Source: Iocasia fonsfrigidae (GTDB lineage: Bacteria; Bacillota; Halanaerobiia; Halanaerobiales; DTU029). Taken from it: a DNA stretch of 64,000 bases. Positions 36,296 to 44,581 of the stretch are shown piece after piece. Every line of letters starts with the position of its first letter. Position 1 is the first letter of the stretch. Both the position numbers and the translations under genes were made by a program. The stretch spans positions 972,137-1,036,136 of the forward strand of contig NZ_CP046640.1 in the NCBI RefSeq assembly GCF_017751145.1, given 5' to 3'. Below the pieces are notes generated by a model. The model was not told the origin of the DNA, made no database searches, and saw nothing but the letters and a program-made list of their open reading frames with translations.

Positions 36296-36536
36296 GTGGA
36301 TAACTTTAAAGACCGACCAGTATATTTACTTACCTTGTCGTGCACTATGGCGTCCTGCCTTCGTTACTGTCGAGAAATTGTCTTCCGGCGTCCATGCCTC
36401 CAGACAATTTCTAGAGTCGTCCAGTAAATATATTGGTCTGGTTTATTATAATGAGTAGTTAACTTTGAGTGAAAAGTGGTTCTAAGAAAAAATTAATAAT
36501 TAGTGATTTAGTCTGGGTAGCGGAGCCATTTTGTTC
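36296..36536. repeat. Dispersed palindromic repeat, family I, copy E (with central insert)
   Basis: It is nearly identical over its whole length to copy C, 12.7 kb away. The arms are at 36315-36326 and 36427-36438, the insert is 100 nt, and the 3' end reads GCCATTTTGTTC. Confidence 0.85.
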
Positions 36537-36566
36537 AAGTTTAGGAAATTATGCAATTTTGAAATT

Positions 36567-36697
36567 GTGGATAACTTTGAAGACCGACAAATATATTTGT
36601 CTGGTTAGTAGTTTGCTGATTAACTATGGGTAATAAATAGTTTGAGTTAAGAAAGTTGATGTTTTGATTAAGTCTGGGTGGCGTAGCCATTTTGTTC
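36567..36697. repeat. Dispersed palindromic repeat, family I, copy F
   Basis: Uninterrupted core GACAAATATATTTGTC at 36586-36601. It lies directly behind copy E, exactly as D lies behind C. It matches copy D apart from D's insert. Confidence 0.88.
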
Positions 36698-36804
36698 ACT
36701 ATTATTAATAGTGTTATAGTCAGGTTGACAGCTCTTTTAACAGTGTATATCATAATATATAGGGACAAAGTAGTATTAAAACTATAGATATAGGGGGAGA
36801 TAAG

Positions 36805-37887
36805 ATGGGTAAAAGTAAGGTCTGGTTTATTCCAGTTGAAAAAGGGGATAGTCCAGGTGATATTGATAGTAAAGTTATTAGGCTATTTGAAACTGCTGTA
36901 AAGGATTATAGCTTGATAGCAAAAGATGATTTTGTGGCAATGAAGATACATTTTGGGGAAAGGGATAATATTGGCTATGTTAAACCAGATTATTTAAAAA
37001 CCCTGGTCAGCAGGATAAAGGATAGTGGGGGTAAACCATTTTTTACTGATACTAATACCCTTTATAAGGGACAGAGGTCTAATTCTGTTGACCACCTTAT
37101 TCAGGCTTATCAACATGGTTTTACACTGGACAAGATTGATGCCCCTGTCATCATAGCTGATGGACTGATGTCCAAGAATTTTTCCAGGGTTGAGATAGCA
37201 GGCAAACATTTTGAGGCAGTAAATATTGCTAATGACATATTACATAGTGATGTATTGATTGGTATCTCTCATTTGACCGGACATGTCGGTGCCTGTATGG
37301 GTGCTTCCATAAAAAATATAGGTATGGGCTGTGCCTCCAGGAGTGGGAAACAGGTACAACATGCTGATGTGAATCCTTCTGTTTCGGCTGATGATTGTAC
37401 AGCATGTGGCCAGTGTGTTAAATGGTGCCCGGTTGAGGCCATCAAGATTATAGATGGGAATGCAGTGATAGATTATGAAAAGTGTTATGGTTGTGCAGAA
37501 TGTATAACCACCTGTAGTTTTGATGCTATAGCTGTTTCATGGGCTGGAACAAGTAAGGCCCTGCAGGAAAAGATGGCTGAATATGCTCTGGGAGTAATTA
37601 AAGATAAGAGGGATAAGTCACTCTTTTTTAATTTTTTGATTCACATTAGCAAAGGTTGTGATTGTCTGGGGGATGCCCAGGATGCGGTGATTGAGGATAT
37701 TGGCATCCTCTTATCAGTTGACCCACTCGCAGTTGATCAGGCTTCAGTTGATCTACTAAATGAAAGGGCAGAGAAGGATTTTCTAAAGGAATTATGGAGT
37801 GAATCAGGTCTGGATTATAGACAGCAACTAAACCATGCAGCAGCAATAGGGTTAGGCAGCAGGGAGTATAAGTTAATTGAACTTTAG
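36805..37887 (+). CDS. DUF362-domain protein with two [4Fe-4S] ferredoxin motifs
   Basis: The 360-aa protein starts at ATG 36805 after GGGGGAG. The N-terminal DUF362 part includes DFVAMKIHFGERDN, FFTDTNTLYKGQR and GISHLTGHVGACMGASIKN. From about residue 195 two ferredoxin motifs follow: CTACGQCVKWCPVEAI and CYGCAECITTCSFDAI, each ligating one [4Fe-4S] cluster. The protein is cytoplasmic, and redox chemistry is expected. Reaction and partner are unknown for this family. It stands alone between repeats, not obviously in an operon. Confidence 0.85.
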   Translation: MGKSKVWFIPVEKGDSPGDIDSKVIRLFETAVKDYSLIAKDDFVAMKIHFGERDNIGYVKPDYLKTLVSRIKDSGGKPFFTDTNTLYKGQRSNSVDHLIQAYQHGFTLDKIDAPVIIADGLMSKNFSRVEIAGKHFEAVNIANDILHSDVLIGISHLTGHVGACMGASIKNIGMGCASRSGKQVQHADVNPSVSADDCTACGQCVKWCPVEAIKIIDGNAVIDYEKCYGCAECITTCSFDAIAVSWAGTSKALQEKMAEYALGVIKDKRDKSLFFNFLIHISKGCDCLGDAQDAVIEDIGILLSVDPLAVDQASVDLLNERAEKDFLKELWSESGLDYRQQLNHAAAIGLGSREYKLIEL

Positions 37888-37948
37888 TTCCTTTCCTTTA
37901 TTTACCTACAGGCTATTGAGTATTTAAGTAGAATTTACTTATATAAGC

Positions 37949-38123
37949 GTCTTGCATAATTGATTGTTCCCAGCTAAAAACTTCGCAACGAATTTAGTTT
38001 TAGCCAATTATGGACTGTTCTAAACTCCCTACGGTCAAACAACAGAACAGTCTCTTTCATAATTGTCTTTACTAAATTCTGCTCTGTTTTAATCAGCTGG
38101 ATAACAATTCAATTATGCAAAAG
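37949..38123. repeat. Inverted-repeat element, family II, full-length copy
   Basis: The ends CTTGCATAATTGATTGTT (left) and AACAATTCAATTATGCAA (right) are imperfect inverted repeats extending ~30 nt inwards, to CAGCT on both sides. Inside, GACTGTTCT / AGAACAGTC and AATTTAGT / ACTAAATT add further stems, so the whole 175 nt can fold as one long hairpin. It has no coding capacity. Single ends recur at 47096-47140 and 52886-52915. Confidence 0.75.
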
Positions 38124-38177
38124 GTTCATTATGAAAGGGTCTTATATATAACTCTATAGTCTGTAGGTGAATTTTTT

Positions 38178-38981
38178 ATGTTTAGGTTTATTTCCTGTTT
38201 ATTAATAGTGCTGGTTTTTTTTGTGTTTTCTATGGGGACATATAATCAGGCCTATGCATTGGATAAAGAGATTAAAGAAGAGGTAATAAAGACAGTAAAA
38301 ATTGCTGCAGTAATGTATTTAATAAGCAGAGCAAGTGATCTGTTCAGTGATTCAGCAGATGATAAGATAAATGGAGATGTATTACAAGAAGATAAGCAAG
38401 TAGTAACAAGCAGTAGTAATAGTATGAGTCTTGATGATAAGGTAATTGTTATTGACCCGGGACATGGTGGTTCAGATCCAGGAGCTATTGGTGTTCAGGG
38501 TTTAAAAGAGAAAGATATAAATTTGGATATTGCTTTAAGGTTATATGAGCTATTAAATAATAAAACCAAGGCTGAGATTTATTTAACCAGGGACTCAGAT
38601 AAGTTTGTTTCTCTTAATGAGAGGTCTTCCTTTGCCAGGAGTATCAATGCTGATATATATCTTAGTATTCATAATAATGCTGATGACACTGGTTGGCAGC
38701 ATGGGACTGAGACCTATGCGTATTATACTACTGCTAAAGAAACCTGGGCACTTGCCTGGTATATTCACAAAAACATAGTAGATAAGCTGGGTTTTCTGGA
38801 TAGGGGGTTAAAGGCAGATAATTTTCATGTAATTCGTGAAACTCCAGGTATAAATTCAATCTTGTTGGAGATAGGATTTTTATCAAATAAAGAAGAAGAG
38901 GCTATTTTAAAGAAAGATATTACTAGAGAACGGGCTGCTGCTGCTATTTATGAAGGTATTGTTGAATATTTTACTAATTAA
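38178..38981 (+). CDS. N-acetylmuramoyl-L-alanine amidase (Amidase_3), exported
   Basis: The 267-aa protein starts at ATG 38178; the ribosome site (GTAGGTG) is weak. Residues 1-28 are a signal peptide (ISCLLIVLVFFVFSMG) ending near the AYA before LDKE. A linker of ~60 residues precedes a zinc amidase domain from residue ~90: VIVIDPGHGGSDPGA (first His), GLKEKDINL (Glu ligand), IYLSIHNNADD (second His) and LLEIGFLSNKEEE (catalytic Glu). It cleaves the lactyl-peptide bond of peptidoglycan outside the cytoplasmic membrane. Size and layout are like CwlD/AmiC-type enzymes; the precise process (division, turnover or spore cortex) is not decided. Confidence 0.92.
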   Translation: MFRFISCLLIVLVFFVFSMGTYNQAYALDKEIKEEVIKTVKIAAVMYLISRASDLFSDSADDKINGDVLQEDKQVVTSSSNSMSLDDKVIVIDPGHGGSDPGAIGVQGLKEKDINLDIALRLYELLNNKTKAEIYLTRDSDKFVSLNERSSFARSINADIYLSIHNNADDTGWQHGTETYAYYTTAKETWALAWYIHKNIVDKLGFLDRGLKADNFHVIRETPGINSILLEIGFLSNKEEEAILKKDITRERAAAAIYEGIVEYFTN

Positions 38982-39038
38982 TAATTAGATGAAAGGCTAA
39001 TAATAATAGTAATATTAAAAATGAAGGATGATTAAAAT

Positions 39039-39734
39039 ATGGAAAAGAACCGTTTAATTCACTATAAAAAACTATTACTCAAGGCAAAAAGTGAGCTGGA
39101 AGCTGGTTTGGAACTTATGTCAAATGAAGAAAAAAAGAGTTTAAAAGAATCTACTGGTGAACTTTCATCATATGATAATCACCCTGCTGACCAGGCCTCA
39201 AATACCTATGGCCGGGAATTAGACCGGGGAATCAGGGATAATTCACTTACATTATTGACCGAGGTGAATGATGCTTTAGCCAAGGTGGAAGAGGGTCGTT
39301 ATGGTATCTGTCAAAGGTGTGGTGAAGAAATTAAAGAATTCCGCCTTGAGGTAGTACCCCAGACCAGTTTTTGCGAGAAATGCAAGGGGATTGAAGAAAA
39401 TGAAGGTGTGCGTAGACGGCCCCTGGCTGAGGCTACTATTTTTCCACCTTTTGGACATGGTTTTAATGATGATAATGATCAGGTAGAATATGATGCTGAA
39501 GACTGCTGGCAGGACCTTGCTCAATATGGTAGTTCTGATTCCCCTCAGGATAATCCAGCAGAATTAGTTGGTGATCAATCAGATAAACAGACATATACTG
39601 ACTCTGATGAAATAGTAGGCTCAGTTGGTATTGAAGATTCTATCTTCGATGATGAAATTGATGATCTAGAGGAAAGTGATGATGAAAAGACTACTTTTAC
39701 TGGTAGTGCTGCCTCTAATGAGAGAAAAATGTAG
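39039..39734 (+). CDS. DksA/TraR-type C4 zinc-finger protein (YteA-like)
   Basis: The 231-aa protein starts at ATG 39039 (AAGGATG upstream). Residues 1-85 are a charged helical hairpin (KKLLLKAKSELEAGLE...). DNHPADQASNTYGRE is the conserved segment of the YteA group. A C4 zinc finger follows: YGICQRCGEEI and SFCEKCKG, spaced C-x2-C-x17-C-x2-C. The acidic tail of ~90 residues ends DDLEESDDEKTTF. Distant relatives bind RNA polymerase through the secondary channel. In Firmicutes the group is often linked with sporulation, but its action is not established. Confidence 0.85.
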   Translation: MEKNRLIHYKKLLLKAKSELEAGLELMSNEEKKSLKESTGELSSYDNHPADQASNTYGRELDRGIRDNSLTLLTEVNDALAKVEEGRYGICQRCGEEIKEFRLEVVPQTSFCEKCKGIEENEGVRRRPLAEATIFPPFGHGFNDDNDQVEYDAEDCWQDLAQYGSSDSPQDNPAELVGDQSDKQTYTDSDEIVGSVGIEDSIFDDEIDDLEESDDEKTTFTGSAASNERKM

Positions 39735-39782
39735 TAGCAAGTCTCCCTTTTTTACATATGATGTGAAAAGGGGTGAGGATAA

Positions 39783-39989
39783 TTGCCAGTTAGAAGAAGG
39801 GAGCCTGGTTTAAGAACAACCCGTGGTATAGCAGAGGTGTTTGAGGACCTGGCTACAGAAGTAACTGTTGAAATACTGGTTTATGAAGACTTTCTTGATC
39901 TCAATCCACAGGTAAGGGAGTTCCCTAATCTGAGTCCAAATAATTCTATACCGGTTTTACGGGATGAGGTCAGGGATGTTCAGGAATAG
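39783..39989 (+). CDS. 68-aa hypothetical protein
   Basis: TTG 39783 stands ~5-8 nt after GGGGTGAGG; no ATG is available. The product starts MPVRRREPGLRTTRGIAEVF and continues with an acidic part containing VEILVYEDFLDLNPQ. It has no membrane segment or known motif. It lies 48 bp behind the zinc-finger gene and may share its transcript, which ends at the terminator at 40009. A decayed second copy including the same terminator lies at 49833-50009. That argues the unit has been copied within this genome. Confidence 0.65.
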   Translation: MPVRRREPGLRTTRGIAEVFEDLATEVTVEILVYEDFLDLNPQVREFPNLSPNNSIPVLRDEVRDVQE

Positions 39990-40008
39990 AAATAAATATT
40001 TTTTGTTT

Positions 40009-40042
40009 TGGGAATAACCAGAGTGGTTATTCCTATTTTTTT
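40009..40042 (+). terminator. Terminator after the 68-aa gene
   Basis: GGAATAACCA...TGGTTATTCC forms a 10-bp stem with a short GAG-type loop, followed by a run of T (TATTTTTTT). Confidence 0.9.
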
Positions 40043-40119
40043 ACTTTTTAAATATTCCGTATAATTTATCTAAGATAATAAGAAAATAAACTAGGTATAA
40101 ATAAGTAAGGAGGAATTCT

Positions 40120-42042
40120 ATGGCCAGAGAGAAATCGTATAGAGATGTTCTGGATGGTAGGGTCAGTATTCATGATTCTGTTCAGGAGATGTATGAAAAG
40201 AGATTATCAGATGGTAAGATGAGCAATGTCTTTGATCGTTTTGATGCCCAGGAGAAAATCAGGTGTAATTTTTGTGTAGAAGGGGTTAGCTGTCAACTAT
40301 GTACAGGTGGTCCCTGTCGGATCTCTGAAAAAGCAGGTGCAGAGAGGGGAACATGTGGTATTGACCCTGATGCGATGGCGATGAGGGATATGTTGCTCAG
40401 GAATGTAATGGGTACTGGTACATATACACATCATGCCTATAATGCCTTTAGAACCTTAAAAGCAACTGCTGAGGGTAAAACCCCCTTTTCAATCGTAGAT
40501 GAGCAAAAACTAAGGGATATGGCAGCCACAGTTGATGTTGATAATACAGGTTCAAAGGAAGAGGTAGCCTTGGGGCTGGCTGGTACTATGATTGACCAGC
40601 TTTCATCAGGTTATGAAGGACCTACAATGATGGTTGATAAATATGCCCCTAAATACAGAAAAAAGAAATGGAAAGATACAGGGCTTTATCCATCAGGGGT
40701 ATTTCATGAAATAAAGGATTCTACAGCCAGTTGTTTAACAAATGTTGATGGTTATTATGTATCTATGGCCAAAAAGGCTTTGCGTCTTGGTATTGCAACC
40801 ATTTATGGTTCACAACTAGGTCTAAACCTGGTTCAGGATATTCTTTTTGGCACACCTAAACCTCATTCGATTCAAACAGATCTGGGTATACTTGACCCTG
40901 ATTATATCAATATTGTTTTTAATGGTCATGAACCCTGGACAGGTGTGGCAACTATCTATGCAGCCCGTGATGAAAAGGTTCAGAAGAGGGCCAGACAAGC
41001 AGGAGCTAAAGGACTTAGAGTCATAGGATGTATTGAAACAGGACAGGAACTGGCTCAACGCTTTGGTATGAATGATGTATTTGGGGGGTTAATTGGTAAC
41101 TGGTTAGCGATTGAACCGGCATTAGCTACTGGTGCTATTGATGTCTTTGCTATGGATGAAAACTGTTCACCACCATATTTGAAGCCTTATGAAGATAAAT
41201 TTCAGGTTACTCTGGTATCTGTCAGTGAGCTAGTTAGAATTCCTGGTGTAGAAAGGAATTATAATTATATGCCAGATAAGGTAGCTAATGTTGCTCAAGA
41301 ACTAATCAGTTTAGGTATTGAGAATTTTAAAAAAAGAAAGGAAAGGGGTATTGAAGCATATGTACCCCAGATAACACAGGAGGCTATGGCCGGATTTTCA
41401 ACAGAGGCTGTCCTGGAAACAGTAGGTGGTAATTTAGCTGCCCTGGTTGAGGTAATCAAAGAAGGTAAAATAAAAGGAATAGTGGCCCTGGTTAATTGTA
41501 CAACTCTTCAAAATGGACCACATGATTATATGACAGTTAATTTGGCCAGGGAATTAATCAGAAGGGATATTATGGTAATAACTGGGGGATGTGGTTGTGA
41601 AGGGTTAGAGACAGCTGGTCTGGCCTGTTTGAAGGCCATTGAACAGGCTGGTAGTGGTTTAAAAGAAATCTGCAGCAAACTCCAGATTCCTCCTGTACTT
41701 CCCTTTGGAACATGTACAGATACAGGTCGTATTTCGATGGTAGTTACAGCGATAGCTGATTTTCTTGATGTCGATACTTCTGATTTGCCGGTAGCAGTAA
41801 CAGCACCACAATATCTGGAGCAGAAAGCAACCATAGATGGTATGTTTTCACTGGCTTATGGCCTTTATACTCATTTATCCCCAACTCCACCTATTACCGG
41901 AGGGGAAAATTTGGTCAAACTATTAACAGAAGACCTGGAAGGTATTAGTGGAGGGAAGGTAGCACTGGGTGATGAACCAGCTGCTGTAGCGGATGATATA
42001 GAGAAACATATTCTGCAGAAACGAAAAGCATTAGGTATATAA
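40120..42042 (+). CDS. cooS: Anaerobic Ni-containing carbon-monoxide dehydrogenase, catalytic subunit
   Basis: The 640-aa protein starts at ATG 40120 after AAGGAGG. N-terminal cluster ligands: Cys49 and Cys52 (C-x2-C), then Cys58, Cys61, Cys66 (CQLCTGGPCRI) and Cys79 for the B-cluster. C-cluster (Ni-Fe-S) ligands are visible as His in FNGHEPW and Cys in VIGCIETGQE, MDENCSPPY, LVNCTTLQNG, TGGCGCEG and PFGTCTDTGR. It oxidises CO to CO2 as a homodimer. The C-x2-C at the D-cluster position, instead of C-x7-C, is the pattern reported for the Desulfovibrio vulgaris enzyme with a [2Fe-2S] D-cluster. No cooF, cooC or acetyl-CoA synthase gene adjoins, so it is a stand-alone gene; its electron partner is unknown. 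Confidence 0.95.
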   Translation: MAREKSYRDVLDGRVSIHDSVQEMYEKRLSDGKMSNVFDRFDAQEKIRCNFCVEGVSCQLCTGGPCRISEKAGAERGTCGIDPDAMAMRDMLLRNVMGTGTYTHHAYNAFRTLKATAEGKTPFSIVDEQKLRDMAATVDVDNTGSKEEVALGLAGTMIDQLSSGYEGPTMMVDKYAPKYRKKKWKDTGLYPSGVFHEIKDSTASCLTNVDGYYVSMAKKALRLGIATIYGSQLGLNLVQDILFGTPKPHSIQTDLGILDPDYINIVFNGHEPWTGVATIYAARDEKVQKRARQAGAKGLRVIGCIETGQELAQRFGMNDVFGGLIGNWLAIEPALATGAIDVFAMDENCSPPYLKPYEDKFQVTLVSVSELVRIPGVERNYNYMPDKVANVAQELISLGIENFKKRKERGIEAYVPQITQEAMAGFSTEAVLETVGGNLAALVEVIKEGKIKGIVALVNCTTLQNGPHDYMTVNLARELIRRDIMVITGGCGCEGLETAGLACLKAIEQAGSGLKEICSKLQIPPVLPFGTCTDTGRISMVVTAIADFLDVDTSDLPVAVTAPQYLEQKATIDGMFSLAYGLYTHLSPTPPITGGENLVKLLTEDLEGISGGKVALGDEPAAVADDIEKHILQKRKALGI

Positions 42043-42067
42043 GTGTATTTAGTATAAATTTAATAAA

Positions 42068-42105
42068 AAAGAAGAAGAACCTGCTTTCCGGCAGGTCCTT
42101 CTTTT
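42068..42105 (+). terminator. Terminator after cooS
   Basis: AAGAAGAACCTGC and GGCAGGTCCTTCTT form a long stem (one mismatch) with loop TTTCC, followed by TTTT. Its A-rich left flank would also allow use from the minus strand. Confidence 0.88.
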
Positions 42106-42169
42106 AAACAAATAAGACAGTGAGGCCAACAGAAATCTATGGCTACTGCCACTGCAGGTCCTTAGCTAC

Positions 42170-42420
42170 CTTTAGTAATCTCTCGACTACTAAAGACAGG
42201 GCTAAACCAACAATGACATTTGCCCCGACTACAGCAGATTCAGGTGATTTACAAATTAATTTTTTTCAACCAGAGATTGAAATATATTATAATTAAACAC
42301 CCTTTTCAATACCCCTAATAATCTCTCGACTATTAGAGATATTTAATGAACCTGCTGTAATCTTAGTCGACTATTCTGAGCCAGTTACAAACCCACTGTC
42401 TGCCTTTTACAGACAGTAGA
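42170..42420. other. Convergent intergenic region with repeated hairpins sharing a loop motif
   Basis: Between the convergent cooS and ABC genes lie CTTTAGT...ACTAAAG (42170-42195) and CTAATA...TATTAG (42315-42336), both with loop ATCTCTCGACT. A third, degraded copy is TCTTAGTCGACTATT (42361-42375). A hairpin CTGTCTG...CAGACAG lies near 42397-42417. Short minus-strand frames run across them (for example AVVGANVIVGLALSL near 42190-42235) but lack starts. I cannot decide between RNA, binding sites and gene relics. The rest, to 42700, is AT-rich with nothing recognised. Confidence 0.4.
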
Positions 42421-42700
42421 CCCTTAATGACCCAAAATAATCTTTACACAATTACTGTTGACCTCACAATACTATCTTACCCAGGGAGAATTTTTTTATA
42501 CATTAATTTTAAATAAATTTTAAATAAATTATTTTTTCTATAAGTTTCATTTAATTTTATTCACACTAATGCAGGACACCGTAACACAACCTTAATGTTC
42601 TTGTACGGTTTGTTTAGATAAGGAATGCCTGTGGTGCACGACAAGCGGAATTAATATAATTGGGCTGAAACAAAAAGAGGGGTTTTGTGACTGCTGATTT

Positions 42701-44521
42701 TTAACCTGTTGCCTGCTGATTTTCTTTGAGAAATTGATTTGTATAAAGATTATAATAATATCCCTCTTTCTCCATTAATTCTTTATGACTGCCTTCTTCA
42801 ATAGTTTTGCCCTTTTTGATAACCAGTATTCTATCAGCTGCCCTAATTGTCGATAAACGGTGGGCAATTATAAAGTTGGTCCTCCCTTTTAAAACATTTT
42901 TGATAGCTTCCTGGATAATCTGCTCCATCTCTGTATCGATAGAAGATGTGGCTTCATCCAGGACAAATATCTTGGGGTTGGCAATAACAGCTCTGGCAAA
43001 AGAGATCAGCTGTTTCTGTCCTGTTGATAACAGACCACCACCTTCTCCTACTTCAGTATCATAACCCTTTGCTAATTTCTTAATAAACTGATGGGCATTA
43101 ACTAATTTAGCGGCAGCAATTATTTCTTCATCACTGGCATCCAATTTCCCGTAGCAAATGTTTTCCCTGATAGTACCACTAAATAGATGTGGTGTCTGTA
43201 GAACATAGCCGATATTCTCGTGTAACCATAATTGAGATCTTTGGCGGTAATCTATCCCATCTATCAACACCTCTCCTGAAACTGGTTCATAGAAACGGCA
43301 TAGAATATTTACAATTGTACTTTTGCCAGAACCTGTCTGGCCAACCAGAGCAATAGTCTCTCCGGTATTTACTTTTAAATTAAAATTCTCCAGTACTTTC
43401 TCTTCTGCTGTATAATAGAATGATATATTATTGAAGCTGATTTCTCCCTTGATTTCTGGCCAGTTTTCTCGAATAGGATTAAAATTATCACCAAACTCAG
43501 CAATAACATCTTTACTATCTTTAATCTCTGGTTCTGTTTCGATCATTGATAGAACTCGCTCAGCAGAAGCCTGGGCATACTGTAATTCAGCAAAAACCCT
43601 GGCCAGTTGGAAGACTGGTTCGAAGAAAAGTGTTGTATATGATAGGAAGAGAACCAGTGTCCCATATTCTATCTCCTGCAAAAAAACAGCTCTACCGCCA
43701 GCATAAAGAGCCAGAGCAGTACCTACACTGGCTAAAGTTAGCACAATGGGTAGATATAGTGAAGAAAAAATAGCAGCCCTGATGGAAGACCCTTTCATTT
43801 CTTTTGTTAAAGAGGAGAATTCCAGCAGATTTTTATCTTCCCTGACCAGTGTTTTTGTTGTTCTGGCCCCACTAATACCTTCATTAAAGGCACCGGTTAT
43901 TCGGGAATTAATCTTTCTTACTTTGCGATAGGCAGCTAATATTTTTTTTTGGAAATAAACGCTCACTACTATTAGAATTGGAAGCACTGCTAAAGTCACC
44001 AGAGCTAATTTATAATTATATATAAACATTAAGATCATCATAAAAAACATCATTGTCAAACCCCAGATACTATCAACAAAACCCCAGGAAATAATCTGGC
44101 CGATTTTTTTCACATCAGAGGTCATCCTAGACATCAACCAGCCAACTGCTTTCTGATCATAATACGAGAATGATAACTGTTGTAATTTTTCGAAACCGGC
44201 TTTTCTAATATCATAAGCCAGCCAGGTCTCTAATTTGCCAGCAAAGGCAATTAATAACCAGACATTTAAACCCTGTATAAGCACAAGCCCTCCATATGTA
44301 CAAGCAAAAACAGACAGCCCATTTAATCTTCCTTTGACTATAAAATTATCAACAGCATATTTGTTCATCACCGGAAAAACAGCATCTATAGCCCCAACTG
44401 CAATCATTACTAGAGCTAAAATAAGCAATACTTTTTTGTGTGGAATTAAATATTTATAGAGTTTTTTCCACAGTTTCAGATTAAACTCTTTTGAATAAAC
44501 TTCTTCCTTAAATTCTGTCAT
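42701..44521 (-). CDS. ABC exporter half, ATP-binding/permease (partner 2, degenerate signature)
   Basis: The 606-aa protein is on the minus strand, start ATG at 44521 behind GGAGGG. Six N-terminal helices (VLLILALVMIAVGAIDAVF first) form the exporter membrane domain, followed by an NBD: Walker A GQTGSGKST, Q-loop VLQTPHLF, signature LLSTGQKQL (not LSGGQ), Walker B IFVLDEATSS with the catalytic Glu, and H-loop IIAHRLST. The altered signature pairs with the altered Walker B of the neighbouring subunit, exactly as in heterodimeric exporters such as BmrCD or TM287/288. It lies 60 bp behind its partner. The substrate is unknown; multidrug or peptide/lipid export are options. Confidence 0.93.
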   Translation of the reverse strand: MTEFKEEVYSKEFNLKLWKKLYKYLIPHKKVLLILALVMIAVGAIDAVFPVMNKYAVDNFIVKGRLNGLSVFACTYGGLVLIQGLNVWLLIAFAGKLETWLAYDIRKAGFEKLQQLSFSYYDQKAVGWLMSRMTSDVKKIGQIISWGFVDSIWGLTMMFFMMILMFIYNYKLALVTLAVLPILIVVSVYFQKKILAAYRKVRKINSRITGAFNEGISGARTTKTLVREDKNLLEFSSLTKEMKGSSIRAAIFSSLYLPIVLTLASVGTALALYAGGRAVFLQEIEYGTLVLFLSYTTLFFEPVFQLARVFAELQYAQASAERVLSMIETEPEIKDSKDVIAEFGDNFNPIRENWPEIKGEISFNNISFYYTAEEKVLENFNLKVNTGETIALVGQTGSGKSTIVNILCRFYEPVSGEVLIDGIDYRQRSQLWLHENIGYVLQTPHLFSGTIRENICYGKLDASDEEIIAAAKLVNAHQFIKKLAKGYDTEVGEGGGLLSTGQKQLISFARAVIANPKIFVLDEATSSIDTEMEQIIQEAIKNVLKGRTNFIIAHRLSTIRAADRILVIKKGKTIEEGSHKELMEKEGYYYNLYTNQFLKENQQATG

Positions 44522-44581
44522 AACAAACCCTCCAGATCTAAAATAGTACTCTTACCAAAATCAAATAACATTCATAAGATC

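Noticed and set aside
42121-42245. Minus-strand hydrophobic peptide (AVVGANVIVGLALSLVVERL) as a small gene
   Set aside because: No start codon or ribosome site in frame and a stop just upstream; could only be a relic.
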